Shown: positions 53,512-62,309 of the stretch, piece after piece | How positions within the stretch are numbered: position 1 is the stretch's first letter | Layout of the letters: each line of letters opens with the position of its first letter | Assembly: GCA_963784615.1 (NCBI GenBank) | Contig: CAWASG010000001.1 | Location: 2,166,978 to 2,230,977, forward strand | Reading direction: 5' to 3' | Length of the DNA: 64,000 bases | DNA from: UBA11403 sp963784615 | GTDB taxonomy: Bacteria; Pseudomonadota; Gammaproteobacteria; Legionellales; Legionellaceae | The notes under the pieces: generated by a model | What the model was told of the DNA's origin: nothing | The model's database searches: none | The model's input: only the letters and a program-made list of their open reading frames with translations | Position numbers and translations under genes: made by a program

Positions 53512-53653
53512 TCTGGAAAAAATACAGCAGGGAGGCTGTGCATTTTATGGCGCATTGCAACCATCAATTATCGTGTAAAACTGACCATCAAATTGCGTGA
53601 GCACGCTCAGTCGCTATACTGATTTCAATTTAATCACTTAGCGAGGAAACATC

Positions 53654-54202
53654 ATGTTAACTGTCGGTCAAAAAATCCCAGATTTTAGTGTGATTGCTGT
53701 TAAACCAGGATTTAATCATGTTGAAGAAAATGAGCAATCAGCGTTTGAAACCATTACTGATAGGAGTTTTCCAGGGAAATGGAAAGTATTGTTCTTCTAT
53801 CCAAAAGATTTCACCTTTGTCTGCCCAACAGAGATCGTCACCTTTGCAAAGCTCGCATCTGAATTTGAGGATAGGGATACGGTTATATTAGGTGGAAGCC
53901 TTGATAACGAATTCGTCAAACTCGCCTGGCGACGGGAGCACAGCGAGTTACACTCACTGAATCAATACAGTTTTGCCGACACTCGTGGTCAACTGACCGA
54001 TGGTTTTGGCATTCGCGATCAAATCAGTGGCGCCCCTTTGCGAGCAACTTTTATTATTGATCCTGATAACACGATTCAACATGCCAGTGTGAATGGATTA
54101 CAAGTGGGTCGAAATCCGCAGGAAATATTACGCATTTTAGACGGTTTGCAAACCGATGAATTGTGTCCATGCAACCGTCCCATTGGCGGCGAAACACTAT
54201 AG
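53654..54202 (+). CDS. ahpC: Peroxiredoxin AhpC
   Basis: 182 residues, typical 2-Cys peroxiredoxin that reduces peroxides. Peroxidatic Cys57 is in PKDFTFVCPTEIVTF and a C-terminal CPC (about 172/174, in ELCPCNRP) carries the resolving cysteine. The ribosome site is GCGAGGAAAC. Only 38 bp separate the transposon target duplication from the ATG, so its promoter now lies at or inside the transposon end. Confidence 0.95.
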   Translation: MLTVGQKIPDFSVIAVKPGFNHVEENEQSAFETITDRSFPGKWKVLFFYPKDFTFVCPTEIVTFAKLASEFEDRDTVILGGSLDNEFVKLAWRREHSELHSLNQYSFADTRGQLTDGFGIRDQISGAPLRATFIIDPDNTIQHASVNGLQVGRNPQEILRILDGLQTDELCPCNRPIGGETL

Positions 54203-54212
54203 GAGATCAAAG

Positions 54213-54749
54213 ATGACACTCGATCAACTGAAAGATAATTTACCGGATTACGCCAAAGATATCCGTTTAAACATAAGCAATTTATTCGGCAATATTGTTT
54301 CATCCGGATTAACCCCTACGCAATTTTACGGTACGGCATTAGCGATTGCTTATAGTCTTAAAAATACAGCGGTTATCCACGCAATAGACGCTGAAAGCCA
54401 AAAAGCGGGATTATCGCACGTCTCATTTGCAGCCAAGACAGCCGCCACCTTGATGGCGATGAATAATATCTATTATCGAGCCATCCATTTAGCGGAAAAT
54501 AAAGAGTTAGCTGCAATGCCAGCAAACCTACGCATGAATGGTTTGAATAATTCCGGAGTGGAAAAAGCCGATTTTGAATTATTTGCCTTAGCCGTATCGG
54601 CAATTAATGGCTGCGGACTCTGTATTCATTCGCATATTAAACAGTTAATCGAACAAGCCGTAACAACAATTGCAATTCAATCGGCATTTCGGCTTGCGGC
54701 GACATTAAATGCATTGGTCACCACGCTTGATGGCGTTCCAAACACCTAA
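54213..54749 (+). CDS. ahpD: Alkyl hydroperoxide reductase AhpD
   Basis: 178 residues from the ATG at 54213 (AGGAG 9 nt before it); the frame extends upstream inside ahpC but has no ribosome site there. The CxxC of carboxymuconolactone-decarboxylase-like AhpD proteins is Cys134/Cys137 in NGCGLCIHSH, with the His two residues later. It reduces AhpC, feeding from a dihydrolipoamide or similar donor. It is 10 bp after ahpC, one operon. Confidence 0.94.
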   Translation: MTLDQLKDNLPDYAKDIRLNISNLFGNIVSSGLTPTQFYGTALAIAYSLKNTAVIHAIDAESQKAGLSHVSFAAKTAATLMAMNNIYYRAIHLAENKELAAMPANLRMNGLNNSGVEKADFELFALAVSAINGCGLCIHSHIKQLIEQAVTTIAIQSAFRLAATLNALVTTLDGVPNT

Positions 54750-54984
54750 CATGACGCCAAGGAACCAAGCGGGTTTGTTTGGGGTCATTGGTGCGCTGAT
54801 CGGGGGCAATGTAATACATCAATTGGATATTAGTAGGTTGCAATGGAGAATGGCTGCCATTTTACTCTACTCTGAAGTAAGCTTGTTCATTGATGCATTG
54901 AAATCATCTACCAATAAACGCGAGGTATTTGTATGCTAGTTCTTAATAAAACAGACATTCAATCGACATTTAAGGGGAGGGGAT
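54750..54984. other. Intergenic region after ahpD
   Basis: 235 bp. A plus-strand frame from within ahpD (54709-54939) has no homology that I can see; MTPRNQAGLFGVIGALIGG may be a chance hydrophobic stretch. Nothing else is evident. Confidence 0.4.
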
Positions 54985-55584
54985 ATGCGAATATTAATCA
55001 TTGGGGGAACAGGCACGGTCGGTCAGGCGGTTGTTCATGAATTATCCGCGCGTCATGAAGTGATCATCGCAGCGCATGAGCACGGGGATCTACGCGTGGA
55101 TATAGCCGATGTTCAGTCCATTGAAAACATGTATAAAAAAATCGGTCAACTGGATGCTGTGATTTCAACCACAGGCAAAGTGCACTTTGGTGTATTGTCC
55201 GAAATGAATCAAGACCTTTATTCAATTGGTTTAAATAATAAACTCATGGGCCAAGTGAACTTGGTTACCCTGGGCTTAAATTATATGAATGACGGGGGTT
55301 CATTCACATTAACGAGCGGCATTTTAAACCGAGATCCCATTCGTTTAGGTAGCTCTGCTGCGATGGTCAACGGGGCGATTGATGGCTTTGTGAAGGCGGC
55401 CGCCATTGAGTTACCACGAGGTATAAGAATCAATGCCGTGAGTCCAACAGTGCTGGCCGAATCAATGGATAAATACGCCGATTTTTTCCGCGGATTTTTA
55501 CCCGTTCATGCCGCCGATGTGGCATTGGCCTATGCTAAATCAGTTGAAGGCGCGCAAACGGGGCAAGTTTATTGCGTTTGTTGA
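54985..55584 (+). CDS. Short-chain dehydrogenase/reductase
   Basis: 199 residues. The nucleotide-binding motif is GGTGTVGQAV (residues 7-16). The NAG-type motif is replaced by STTGKVHFG, and the catalytic region is LTSGILNRDPIRLGSSAAMV, in which the YxxxK is not present (a Ser-Ala stretch replaces it). GRF-type end INAVSPTVL follows. Such short SDRs are often annotated as reductases, with unknown substrate. The ribosome site is AGGGGAGG close to the ATG. Confidence 0.85.
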   Translation: MRILIIGGTGTVGQAVVHELSARHEVIIAAHEHGDLRVDIADVQSIENMYKKIGQLDAVISTTGKVHFGVLSEMNQDLYSIGLNNKLMGQVNLVTLGLNYMNDGGSFTLTSGILNRDPIRLGSSAAMVNGAIDGFVKAAAIELPRGIRINAVSPTVLAESMDKYADFFRGFLPVHAADVALAYAKSVEGAQTGQVYCVC

Positions 55585-55588
55585 TATT

Positions 55589-55770
55589 AAGCAGACCGAA
55601 TTAAGTATCTATAGTTTTCTTCATCCAATCTGAAACCCATCTTTCAATTTTGCTCAATCAGAAAAATGCTTACGTAGAATGGCTACGCGCACATTTTTCT
55701 TCAATCACAAAATCGAAACCTGGGCTTCAGCTTGGCGAATAAAACTATAGATACTTAATTCGGTCTGCTT
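55589..55770. repeat. Long inverted repeat, 30-nt perfect arms
   Basis: Arms at 55589-55618 and 55741-55770 are perfect complements (left arm begins AAGCAGACCGAATTAAGTAT). The 122-nt interior contains AGAAAAATG..CATTTTTCT-type complementary pieces. It starts 5 bp after the SDR stop and could end its transcript. It has the form of a non-autonomous element or a REP-like structure. Together with the remnant at 55830-55859 it fills the 370-bp region between the SDR and nucleotidyltransferase genes. Confidence 0.88.
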
Positions 55771-55829
55771 ATCAATTTAAACCCTTTAGAGATAAGATGA
55801 TATAAAATTCTGTATAAATCAATAAGTTA

Positions 55830-55859
55830 TGGTGTGGCGGCGGGAATCGAACCCGCGAC
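55830..55859 (-). other. tmRNA/tRNA 3'-end-like remnant (probable att core)
   Basis: On the minus strand the sequence reads GTCGCGGGTTCGATTCCCGC followed by CGCCACACCA. This is a T-arm (GCGGG-TTCGATT-CCCGC) plus acceptor end with CCA, and resembles the 3' end of tmRNA or tRNA. The acceptor end is one base short of the normal 11. No body of a tRNA precedes it. Integrases commonly leave such a fragment at island ends. Confidence 0.55.
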
Positions 55860-55954
55860 AATTTTTTGTAACATATTGATTTATATAATCCAAATAGAAA
55901 GCCACGTAATTTTGGGGCATAAGTGGGGCAATTTAATCCCCACGCACAAATTTC

Positions 55955-56653
55955 TCAATGTTCAAGGGCAATGATTTTTTCGATGGTACTTAAAACAACA
56001 TTTCTCGCTCGTTCATGTCGAGCAATCGCTTTAATCGCATCCAACCATTTTGGATCTTCAATCAGCTTTTTAAGGTAGCTTGAAATAAACTGTATGACAT
56101 TTTTAGGGGAATCGATTAATTCAGCCAATAGTTCAGGCCTGCCATTGATAACATTGATAATATCTTCCAAATCCTTACAATCCCAATAATCATTTTTGTT
56201 ATATGCCCGATCAGTAAATGCCTCAAGTTTTGTGGCTATGAAATAAACGGCATTGAGTATTTTGATTCTCTTGTCTTTAATTTGTATCTCAATGGCATTG
56301 TCAAAGCCTGCCTGATACCAATTGGAATTGATTCCTTGTAAGGTGCCATCGGTATACATCACATCAATCATGAAATCATCTAACACATACCTGCAATTGA
56401 TATTTCCTTCCGGTTTAAAACCTAAACTTTCTAATTTCTTTTGCAATGAATAATGCGCAACGATGTCGGTGGCGTCTAAATCAAACGCGACATCAATGTC
56501 GAAGGTTGGACGTACATCATCCTCTACAATATCGGTTATCAATAGTCCTACGATTCGACCGCCGACATAAACAACTTGTTCATTTAAATCCTTTAATAGG
56601 CCTGCTGCATGATAGAGGGCTTCATTATTTTGCTTGATTCTTACGGATTCCAT
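55955..56653 (-). CDS. AbiEii/MNT-like nucleotidyltransferase toxin
   Basis: 232 residues. The nucleotidyltransferase signature is VVYVGGRIVG (GG at 31-32) followed by PTFDIDVAFD (Asp52 and Asp54, the metal-binding pair). TKLEAFTDRAYNKNDY follows, typical of the AbiEii/AbiGii family, with DLEDIINVINGRPEL in the helical part. Members of this family modify tRNA or proteins and form abortive-infection or toxin-antitoxin systems. It overlaps the end of the HTH gene by 13 bp and is cotranscribed with it. Confidence 0.85.
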   Translation of the reverse strand: MESVRIKQNNEALYHAAGLLKDLNEQVVYVGGRIVGLLITDIVEDDVRPTFDIDVAFDLDATDIVAHYSLQKKLESLGFKPEGNINCRYVLDDFMIDVMYTDGTLQGINSNWYQAGFDNAIEIQIKDKRIKILNAVYFIATKLEAFTDRAYNKNDYWDCKDLEDIINVINGRPELLAELIDSPKNVIQFISSYLKKLIEDPKWLDAIKAIARHERARNVVLSTIEKIIALEH

Positions 56654-57165
56654 ATATAATTTTCCAATATTTCTTTTGCAATTTTATTTTCACGCTTCCC
56701 CCCTAATCTGATCAGATCAAGCGCGCTAATGATTGCATAAAAATTTTCATCAGGCGTTCTATCCAAAGCGTTTGCTAAGGTTTTGTATATGGGGGTTAAC
56801 GCTAGCCCTTTGATATTGCCATTAATATAAGGCCAGACATAGATCTCTTCGCTCAAGATTATTTTTTTTAGAAGGGGAGAGCTGTGTGCCGTTGCCATAC
56901 CGCGAGTCGCTATATTAACCTCTGCTGGAAAAAGATACTTCATCCCATAGAGGAACAACTCCATCAGCTCATGTTTATGTAATTCAACACTATCATCGGA
57001 GTAACGCGATAACAGTTTTGATTTTTCAAGCCTCTTAATACCCTTCGTCACTTCAGATTGGCTAATATAAAGTTCATACGCGATGTTTTTAAACTCAATC
57101 TTTTCCTTAGCCTTCTGTTTTAGTAGTAGCTTGATCAATATAGCTATGTCTTGCCCTTTGAGCAT
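56641..57165 (-). CDS. HTH regulator, probable antitoxin of the nucleotidyltransferase
   Basis: 174 residues. Residues about 10-60 form a MarR-like winged helix (KNIAYELYISQSEVTKGIKRLEK-type: ISQSEVTKGIKRLEKSKLL). The rest is helical, with PAEVNIATRGMATAHSSPLL and TPIYKTLANALDRTPD, and no known domain. The gene precedes and overlaps the nucleotidyltransferase gene. A near-perfect palindrome 49 bp upstream of the start is the likely operator. An antitoxin role is an inference from the arrangement. Confidence 0.75.
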   Translation of the reverse strand: MLKGQDIAILIKLLLKQKAKEKIEFKNIAYELYISQSEVTKGIKRLEKSKLLSRYSDDSVELHKHELMELFLYGMKYLFPAEVNIATRGMATAHSSPLLKKIILSEEIYVWPYINGNIKGLALTPIYKTLANALDRTPDENFYAIISALDLIRLGGKRENKIAKEILENYIWNP

Positions 57166-57213
57166 GGGATACCCCGATCTATTTTTTTAGATTATAGCCC
57201 ATGCGATTTCTAA

Positions 57214-57242
57214 TTTCCAATTTCCAATTTGGAAACTGGAAA
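57214..57242. promoter_or_regulatory. 29-bp palindromic operator upstream of the HTH/nucleotidyltransferase pair
   Basis: The 15-bp centre TTTCCAATTTGGAAA is a perfect palindrome around its central base; TTTCCAA and CTGGAAA extend it on each side to 29 bp with two mismatched pairs. It is 49 bp upstream of the HTH gene and is the only such element near. Binding by the HTH protein is predicted. Confidence 0.6.
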
Positions 57243-57410
57243 TCGTGATGATATATCGTCAAAAAGCAAAAATCGCTAGAGTGTGCATGTTACTATTGCT
57301 AGTAGCAGAGGCATAACGGCTATGTCATTAACATGATTGAACAAGTATACATTCCTGTCAAATTTTGTGTATATGCATACGCATGAGCATTTCATACTAC
57401 ACCAGACCAG

Positions 57411-57566
57411 ATGTTATTCGGTGCTATTGGTGATTCTGCGCCAGATCGCTGGGGTCGCGTGTTGATGCGCCGAGCAGAAAGTGTGCGCGCTAAATCGGCG
57501 AGAGAAGCATCAATTAAGATGCGTTTGCCCTGTAATTGTAGCTATAAAATTTTGACAATAAAATGA
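57411..57566 (+). pseudogene. hipA fragment
   Basis: 51 codons, LFGAIGDSAPDRWGRVLMRR, matching the HipA region where GAL.DSAPDRWGR is conserved. Nothing of the N-terminal domain precedes it (upstream TPDQ is in frame but the rest is not), and the kinase core is absent. It is a remnant of a HipA-family gene, unlike the intact split system at 47390-48923. Confidence 0.7.
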
Positions 57567-57585
57567 TTACAGGTAAGATCAGCGG

Positions 57586-58154
57586 ATGAAACCCATCCTA
57601 TCTTCAGAAGTCTGGTCCTTAGCTTGGCCAATCATGTTGTCAAATATTTCCATTCCGTTACTGGGTATGGTTGATACAGCTGTTGTAGGTCATCTACCTC
57701 GGCCGGATGATATTGCCGCTGTGGCCTTAGGAACAATGGTTTTTGATATCCTATTTTGGTGTTTTGGCTTTCTGCGGATGTCAACTACGGCTTTAGCTGC
57801 GCAAGAATCAAATAGCAATCAGATCTATTATCAAAGCAGCTTTGTTGCCATCGTGATTGCGTTGCTATTAATTATCAGTAGTCCCGTATTGAAACAAGGG
57901 ATTTTACTTTTTATTCATACAGACGTGCGGGTTGAGCAGCTGTTAGGTAGCTATTTTGACATTCGCATTTTTTCAGCAATTCCTACACTAATCAATTATG
58001 TAAACTACGGCTTTTTCTTTGGCCGTCATAACACCAAAACGCCGTTGATCTTGTTATTGATAACCAATGTAACGGCGATGTTATTAGATTATATTCTGGT
58101 TTGGCATTACAACTTGGGGGCTGATGGTATTGCTTTAGCTAATCTCATTACCCA
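57586..58154 (+). pseudogene. DinF-like MATE exporter gene, 5' part
   Basis: 190 codons with six hydrophobic segments. WSLAWPIMLSNISIPLLGMV and DTAVVGHL at the start, then FLRMSTTALAAQ, are typical of the DinF branch of MATE multidrug exporters. After ANLIT the frame enters the transposon and stops at 58200. Target ACCCA (58150-58154) is repeated at 61239-61243. Joined with 61244-61976 it gives 433 residues. Confidence 0.95.
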
Positions 58155-58208
58155 TGTAACGTCTCACTCTAATTTACATATCTCGTCCCTATTTAATTAA
58201 CCTGAGAC

Positions 58209-58244
58209 AAAGCTCCCCAAGGCAAGCACCTTGGGGAGCTTTTA
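58209..58244. terminator. Terminator hairpin, copy 2
   Basis: Same stem as at 13311-13346 (AAAGCTCCCCAAGG with CCTTGGGGAGCTTTT), beyond the ATPase stop codon of transposon copy 2. Confidence 0.7.
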
Positions 58245-58247
58245 TTT

Positions 58248-59048
58248 TTAAATTTGTTTCAACAGAGCGATGGCCTCCTTGATGATATCATCTGGTAGAT
58301 GATTGATTTTTTTATCAGTAGCCAATCGCAGTGATGTAACAATGAGTTTATGTGCTTGTCTTGGATTACCTTTTGAGGACATTCGGAGCAGCTCAAGAGC
58401 TGAGTCGGACAACAACTGATGCGTACATCCAGCCTGAGAAAAACCATGTTCAATAAGCTGCTTAAATGCATCGCGCTCAAGAATTGGCTTCAGTTCACAA
58501 CGTGCTTGGATCCGAGATTCTAATGCAGCATTAGCGGGTTTCCCTATCTCGCGAGCGAGCTCCGGGTGGCCTACCAACCAAACGGTCATGTAGTCTTTGG
58601 AATCAAAGACAAAATTGAGGAAAGCTGGGAAATCACGAAAAAATTCAGATGGAAGATTTTGTGCTTCATCAATAATGAATACTGGCATAATGTTCTTTTG
58701 AGTAGCCAAGTGAATGATGTACTCCTTAATATCACGCCATAACTGAGCACGACGATAAGAAGAAGCAAGTCCAAGTATCAGCGCCATTTGACGATAAAAA
58801 TCCAGTCGACCAAAATCTGTCTCGGCGATGTAGAAAACGCTGTATTGATGTGGGTTTAAAGTGCTGGTTAGTTGTCGAAGTGCAGCCGTTTTCCCAAGTC
58901 CAGGCTCTGCTGTGAGTAATCCAACGCCAGGTGATTGAAGAAGCCAATTAAACTGTTGAGCAAGGCCTGCAAGCTGGGCGTTATCCCATAATTGGATACT
59001 TTTTTTTCCTAAGGGGGCTTGGGTTAAACCAAAAAATGATTGGTACAT
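58248..59048 (-). CDS. Transposon AAA+ ATPase, copy 2
   Basis: 266 residues, protein identical to the copy at 13350-14150: Walker A TAEPGLGKTAAL and Walker B VFIIDEAQNLP. The one base change (58296) is synonymous. It is the last gene in the element operon. Confidence 0.9.
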   Translation of the reverse strand: MYQSFFGLTQAPLGKKSIQLWDNAQLAGLAQQFNWLLQSPGVGLLTAEPGLGKTAALRQLTSTLNPHQYSVFYIAETDFGRLDFYRQMALILGLASSYRRAQLWRDIKEYIIHLATQKNIMPVFIIDEAQNLPSEFFRDFPAFLNFVFDSKDYMTVWLVGHPELAREIGKPANAALESRIQARCELKPILERDAFKQLIEHGFSQAGCTHQLLSDSALELLRMSSKGNPRQAHKLIVTSLRLATDKKINHLPDDIIKEAIALLKQI

Positions 59049-60401
59049 TTAATTGTCCTCACCGGTTGTTTGTGCAAAGGTGCCAATGGACTCGACATAG
59101 TCTTCAAAAACCAATTCGACATTGTGCTCACGCTGGATTCCTTCAGGCGAAGGTGCTGCATGTGGTCGTTGGCGTTTACGATTAAGATTGGCGTCTAAAT
59201 CTAATAAAACAGCGGCTCCCAAGTTGTCACCGAAGGCTGTTTCAACCCGAACAGCAATATTTGTGTGCGGATTAAACACCAACGTCACTTTCTCACCGAC
59301 AAGGTTGTGATGTACCTCAAACATCTTGCCATCCCAACTGATCGTTCCATCTTTGCGAACAACTCGCTCAGCACGATGGTAAAAAATATCATCGATTTTA
59401 TTGGCGAAATAAGGCGTTAGAGGGCGCACGTGAAGCAGGTCGTCTCTCCAACTATCAAGCGGTGTTTTCTTATCTAACCCACCATGCAAACGAATATGAT
59501 AAACATGCTCAATCCAGGCCCAAAGGCGAGCATTAAGATCACCCAAATCACGAATTTTATCGATATCAAGCTCATCGATAAATTGTTCTCTAAATGTGCG
59601 ATGAAAACGTTCGAGCTTACCTTTGCCCTCGGGTTCTCGGGCGCGACAATAGACAAGCCGTATCTCTAAGTGTGCACAAATAGTTTGTAATGACTCGGAT
59701 CGGTATGCAGGGCCATTATCAATAATCAATTTATACGGTACGCCTCGTTTCAATACAGCTGATTTGAGCACGCCCTCTATATCGAGGGCTGTTTCTCCAA
59801 GACAAAACGCACTATGTGTAATAAGACGTGAGGAATCGTCAATCAATGAAACCAAGTACGTTTTCCGCATGCCTGATGGCGTTTGTATCCGTGGGCCATG
59901 AAGTACATCTCCTTGCCAAATATCTCCTGCATGGGCAGCCACGAATGACCGGCGCTCAATAGTGTCTTGATTGGGTATAATGCGTTTTGACAGGTGCTGT
60001 TGTTGTAAAAAGCGATGAACGGAAGCCCGAGCCAATGTGTCTTTAGCAACCAATCCTTCGCGCTCAATCATGCCAATAATAGTGTTAATTGAGCGTGAAG
60101 GCTTATCCTTTTTAAGGATCACAATTCTGCTTTGCACGGTTTCTGAAATTTGTGTACTTCCTTTGTCTATGCGCGGTTTAGGATTCAGTGCTTCGATACC
60201 CCCTCGCTTCCAATCGTAGTACCAGCGCGCAATTGTTTCTTCACTGATATGCGTTCGTCTTGACTCAGGAATAGTATAACGATCGGCAGCCAAACTTCGG
60301 ATAATACTTTTAACCTCACCGCGCTTTAGTTCAGCGCGGCTCGCTAGTGGACCAAGAACCATCAGGCGAAACAAAGCCATCGGGTGTAAAGGTTTACTCA
60401 T
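59049..60401 (-). CDS. DDE transposase, copy 2
   Basis: 450 residues, identical protein to that at 14151-15503, with Asp in IWQGDVLHG, Asp in LIIDNGPAYRS and Glu in GKGKLERFHRTF. Both copies appear intact and so potentially active. Confidence 0.93.
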   Translation of the reverse strand: MSKPLHPMALFRLMVLGPLASRAELKRGEVKSIIRSLAADRYTIPESRRTHISEETIARWYYDWKRGGIEALNPKPRIDKGSTQISETVQSRIVILKKDKPSRSINTIIGMIEREGLVAKDTLARASVHRFLQQQHLSKRIIPNQDTIERRSFVAAHAGDIWQGDVLHGPRIQTPSGMRKTYLVSLIDDSSRLITHSAFCLGETALDIEGVLKSAVLKRGVPYKLIIDNGPAYRSESLQTICAHLEIRLVYCRAREPEGKGKLERFHRTFREQFIDELDIDKIRDLGDLNARLWAWIEHVYHIRLHGGLDKKTPLDSWRDDLLHVRPLTPYFANKIDDIFYHRAERVVRKDGTISWDGKMFEVHHNLVGEKVTLVFNPHTNIAVRVETAFGDNLGAAVLLDLDANLNRKRQRPHAAPSPEGIQREHNVELVFEDYVESIGTFAQTTGEDN

Positions 60402-60526
60402 TTTTCTCTCCGCTATTAATGGGGAGTGAAGTTAATCAGTAAAATCATGGCACCGAAACGACCAAACTGTGTGGGGTTCATATTTGCATAAGCATTGCAC
60501 AACTCATGCTTGAACCGATTATATGT

Positions 60527-61066
60527 TCATGGGATAACAACTCCGGCTACATGGCAAAGGCGCATCGCTTCACTCAAACGCATCTTCTGGAGCGTTGCTT
60601 GCCAAAAGTCAGCCATATTTATGGCTCTACCCAGTGCATAAAAATGAGTACACAACGCATCTTTATGAAGTCGAAATTGCTCTACAAAGCGCATCAGCCA
60701 ACGCTTTATGGTCTGGCGTGAAGGCGGCATTGTTTTTGATATAGCGTAAGCGCTCATACCAGAAAGGTACAATACAAAAATGATCTGCTGCATATCCCAC
60801 AAATACCATCTACGCGGTGGAATGCATTCCGGAAGGACTGAACATGTTTTGTCGCAACAGGGGCAATAGTATCGCTGAATAAACACTGGATTTAGTGAGG
60901 TACTTGAAGGATTAATGCGATCCGCTTCACGAGAATAACCACCATGTCGCCAAGGGTTTGATTTACCGCAACACAGGCAATTTTTTAAGCCTAACTTCTC
61001 AGGCTCATGCCTTTGGATATGAATATAGTGTACTAATGATAAAATATCTGCGAAAATATGCGCCAT
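60527..61066 (-). CDS. Transposon zinc-ribbon/HTH protein, copy 2
   Basis: 179 residues, identical to the product at 15629-16168: two CxxC pairs (CLCCGKSN, YYCPCCDK) and a HTH-like TMPPSRQTIKRWL. First gene of the element. The palindrome ATCACAAGGCTTGTGAT lies upstream at 61166-61182. Confidence 0.75.
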   Translation of the reverse strand: MAHIFADILSLVHYIHIQRHEPEKLGLKNCLCCGKSNPWRHGGYSREADRINPSSTSLNPVFIQRYYCPCCDKTCSVLPECIPPRRWYLWDMQQIIFVLYLSGMSAYAISKTMPPSRQTIKRWLMRFVEQFRLHKDALCTHFYALGRAINMADFWQATLQKMRLSEAMRLCHVAGVVIP

Positions 61067-61238
61067 GACTGATCTCTTGTTTTATTGTTTGGTAAGAGAC
61101 TCAATAATACATGTTGATCAGTCACTAATCATAATTAATTTTTCATCTCATTGTTTTTGATCGTAATCACAAGGCTTGTGATCAAGATAGTGCGAGATAA
61201 ATACTTCGGTTAAGAGCTATATTTTTCGAGACATTACA

Positions 61239-61976
61239 ACCCAAATCATTGGAGCCTGCTTAGGATGCTGGTTAATATATAAATACTACTTGAAACAATC
61301 ATTCCCCCCAAAATACCTACGTTTATTTTCACGGCAACGTACCATACAATTATTTTCGTTGAATACTGATATTTTTGTCAGAACCTTGTTTCTGGTCTTA
61401 ACCACTTCTTTTTTTACTCGACAAAGTGCTTATTTAGGTGTTGAGGTTGTTGCCGCTAATATGATTTTGATGAACCTACAATTACTAACCAGCTTTGCTT
61501 TGGATGGGTTTGCTATAGCCGCAGAGACACTGGTTGGTCGAGCTGTCGGGAAACGAGATAAACAAGATTTTTACCATCAAGTGAAAGCCTGTACGCAATG
61601 GTCTTTAATTCTTGGCCTAATGTTTATGGCTGGTTATTATCTTTTTGGTTCAGTTCTTATTTCCCTGATGACTTCGTTAGCAACAGTAAAAGCCATAGCG
61701 TTTCATAGCTTACCTTGGGTGATACTATTATCTCTTATCTCTGTACCAGGATTTCTTTTAGATGGGGTATTCATTGGCGCAGCTTGGTCCAAACCGTTAC
61801 GTAACGCTATCTTATTTTCCAGCCTCATTGTCTTCTTCCCTATTTGGTACCTCTCCCAGCCACTACTCAACCAAGGGCTTTGGTTAGCTTATACCTGTTT
61901 TATATTGGCAAGGGGGATATATTTAACATTTGAATTAAGCAACAAGCACAAACATTTATTAAGAAATTTCACTTGA
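61239..61976 (+). pseudogene. DinF-like MATE exporter gene, 3' part
   Basis: Frame continues from the duplicated ACCCA as QIIGACLGCWLIYKYYLKQS, then the second MATE half with FVRTLFLVLTTSFFTRQSAY and LDGFAIAAETLVGRAVG, the hallmark of DinF-type proteins. No start with a ribosome site is seen for this piece, so the exporter is probably lost. The ATG at 61440-61445 region is internal only. Confidence 0.92.
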
Positions 61977-62309
61977 ATACTCTGTACCAACAAAGGTTTC
62001 TTCTATTTGAGGTATGGCTACAGTGGTGTGACCTTTCGGTAGGGCTGCGATAGAAAATATTTTTAATTTTTTCATTTAGGGGTTGACAGGGTTTTAGGTC
62101 GTTTTTTCAAAATTCCCATGCATTTTTGCCCCATTTATAATCTTCCTATTTGACTTGATCCTGGATGTGCACAAGACGTTACAAACACCACATTTGATCC
62201 CGGCCGTAGCTTAAAAATAATAATCCCTTAAACGCCTTCTTAGAAAGGAAAAATTGGCTTTTAAAACCTGCGGTATAATGATGCCACGTACAATGTGGTG
62301 ATTATGTTT
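61977..62309. other. Intergenic region before the IS66 transposase
   Basis: 333 bp, no gene. The left end of the IS66-type element should lie here, but I cannot place it because the right end falls outside the window or is not recognisable. GCGGTATAATG at 62270-62280 is a good -10 region for the transposase gene. Confidence 0.4.

Larger units (their letters stand above)
50215..53609 (+). mobile_element. Second three-gene transposon (3395 bp) in the oxyR-ahpC intergenic region
   Basis: Ends are TCAGCCTGAACACACAATCT and, on the other strand, TGAGCGTGCTCACGCAATTT, each continuing GATGG; 19 of 25 positions match. GTCGCT is repeated on both sides (50209-50214 and 53610-53615), a 6-bp target duplication. 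Further ACCATCAA copies occur just inside the right end. The genes are a zinc-ribbon/HTH protein, a DDE transposase, an AAA+ ATPase and a small ORF, in the same order as in the 3084-bp element but clearly different in sequence. Confidence 0.85.
58155..61238 (-). mobile_element. Three-gene transposon, copy 2 (3084 bp), inserted in the MATE gene
   Basis: The same ends (TGTAACGTCTC and GAGACATTACA) and length as 13257-16340. Target duplication ACCCA. It encodes the same three proteins. The one base difference I saw is 58296. The element lies in the same orientation as copy 1, so recombination between the copies could delete or duplicate the 45 kb between them. Confidence 0.95.

Noticed and set aside
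54709..54939. 76-codon frame after ahpD
   Set aside because: It begins inside ahpD in another frame, and the rest shows no homology or ribosome site.
55911..55935. TGGGGCATAAGTGGGGCA stretch next to the tRNA-like remnant, as evidence of an integrase gene
   Set aside because: It resembles sequence often seen at integrase gene ends, but no integrase reading frame is present in the window.
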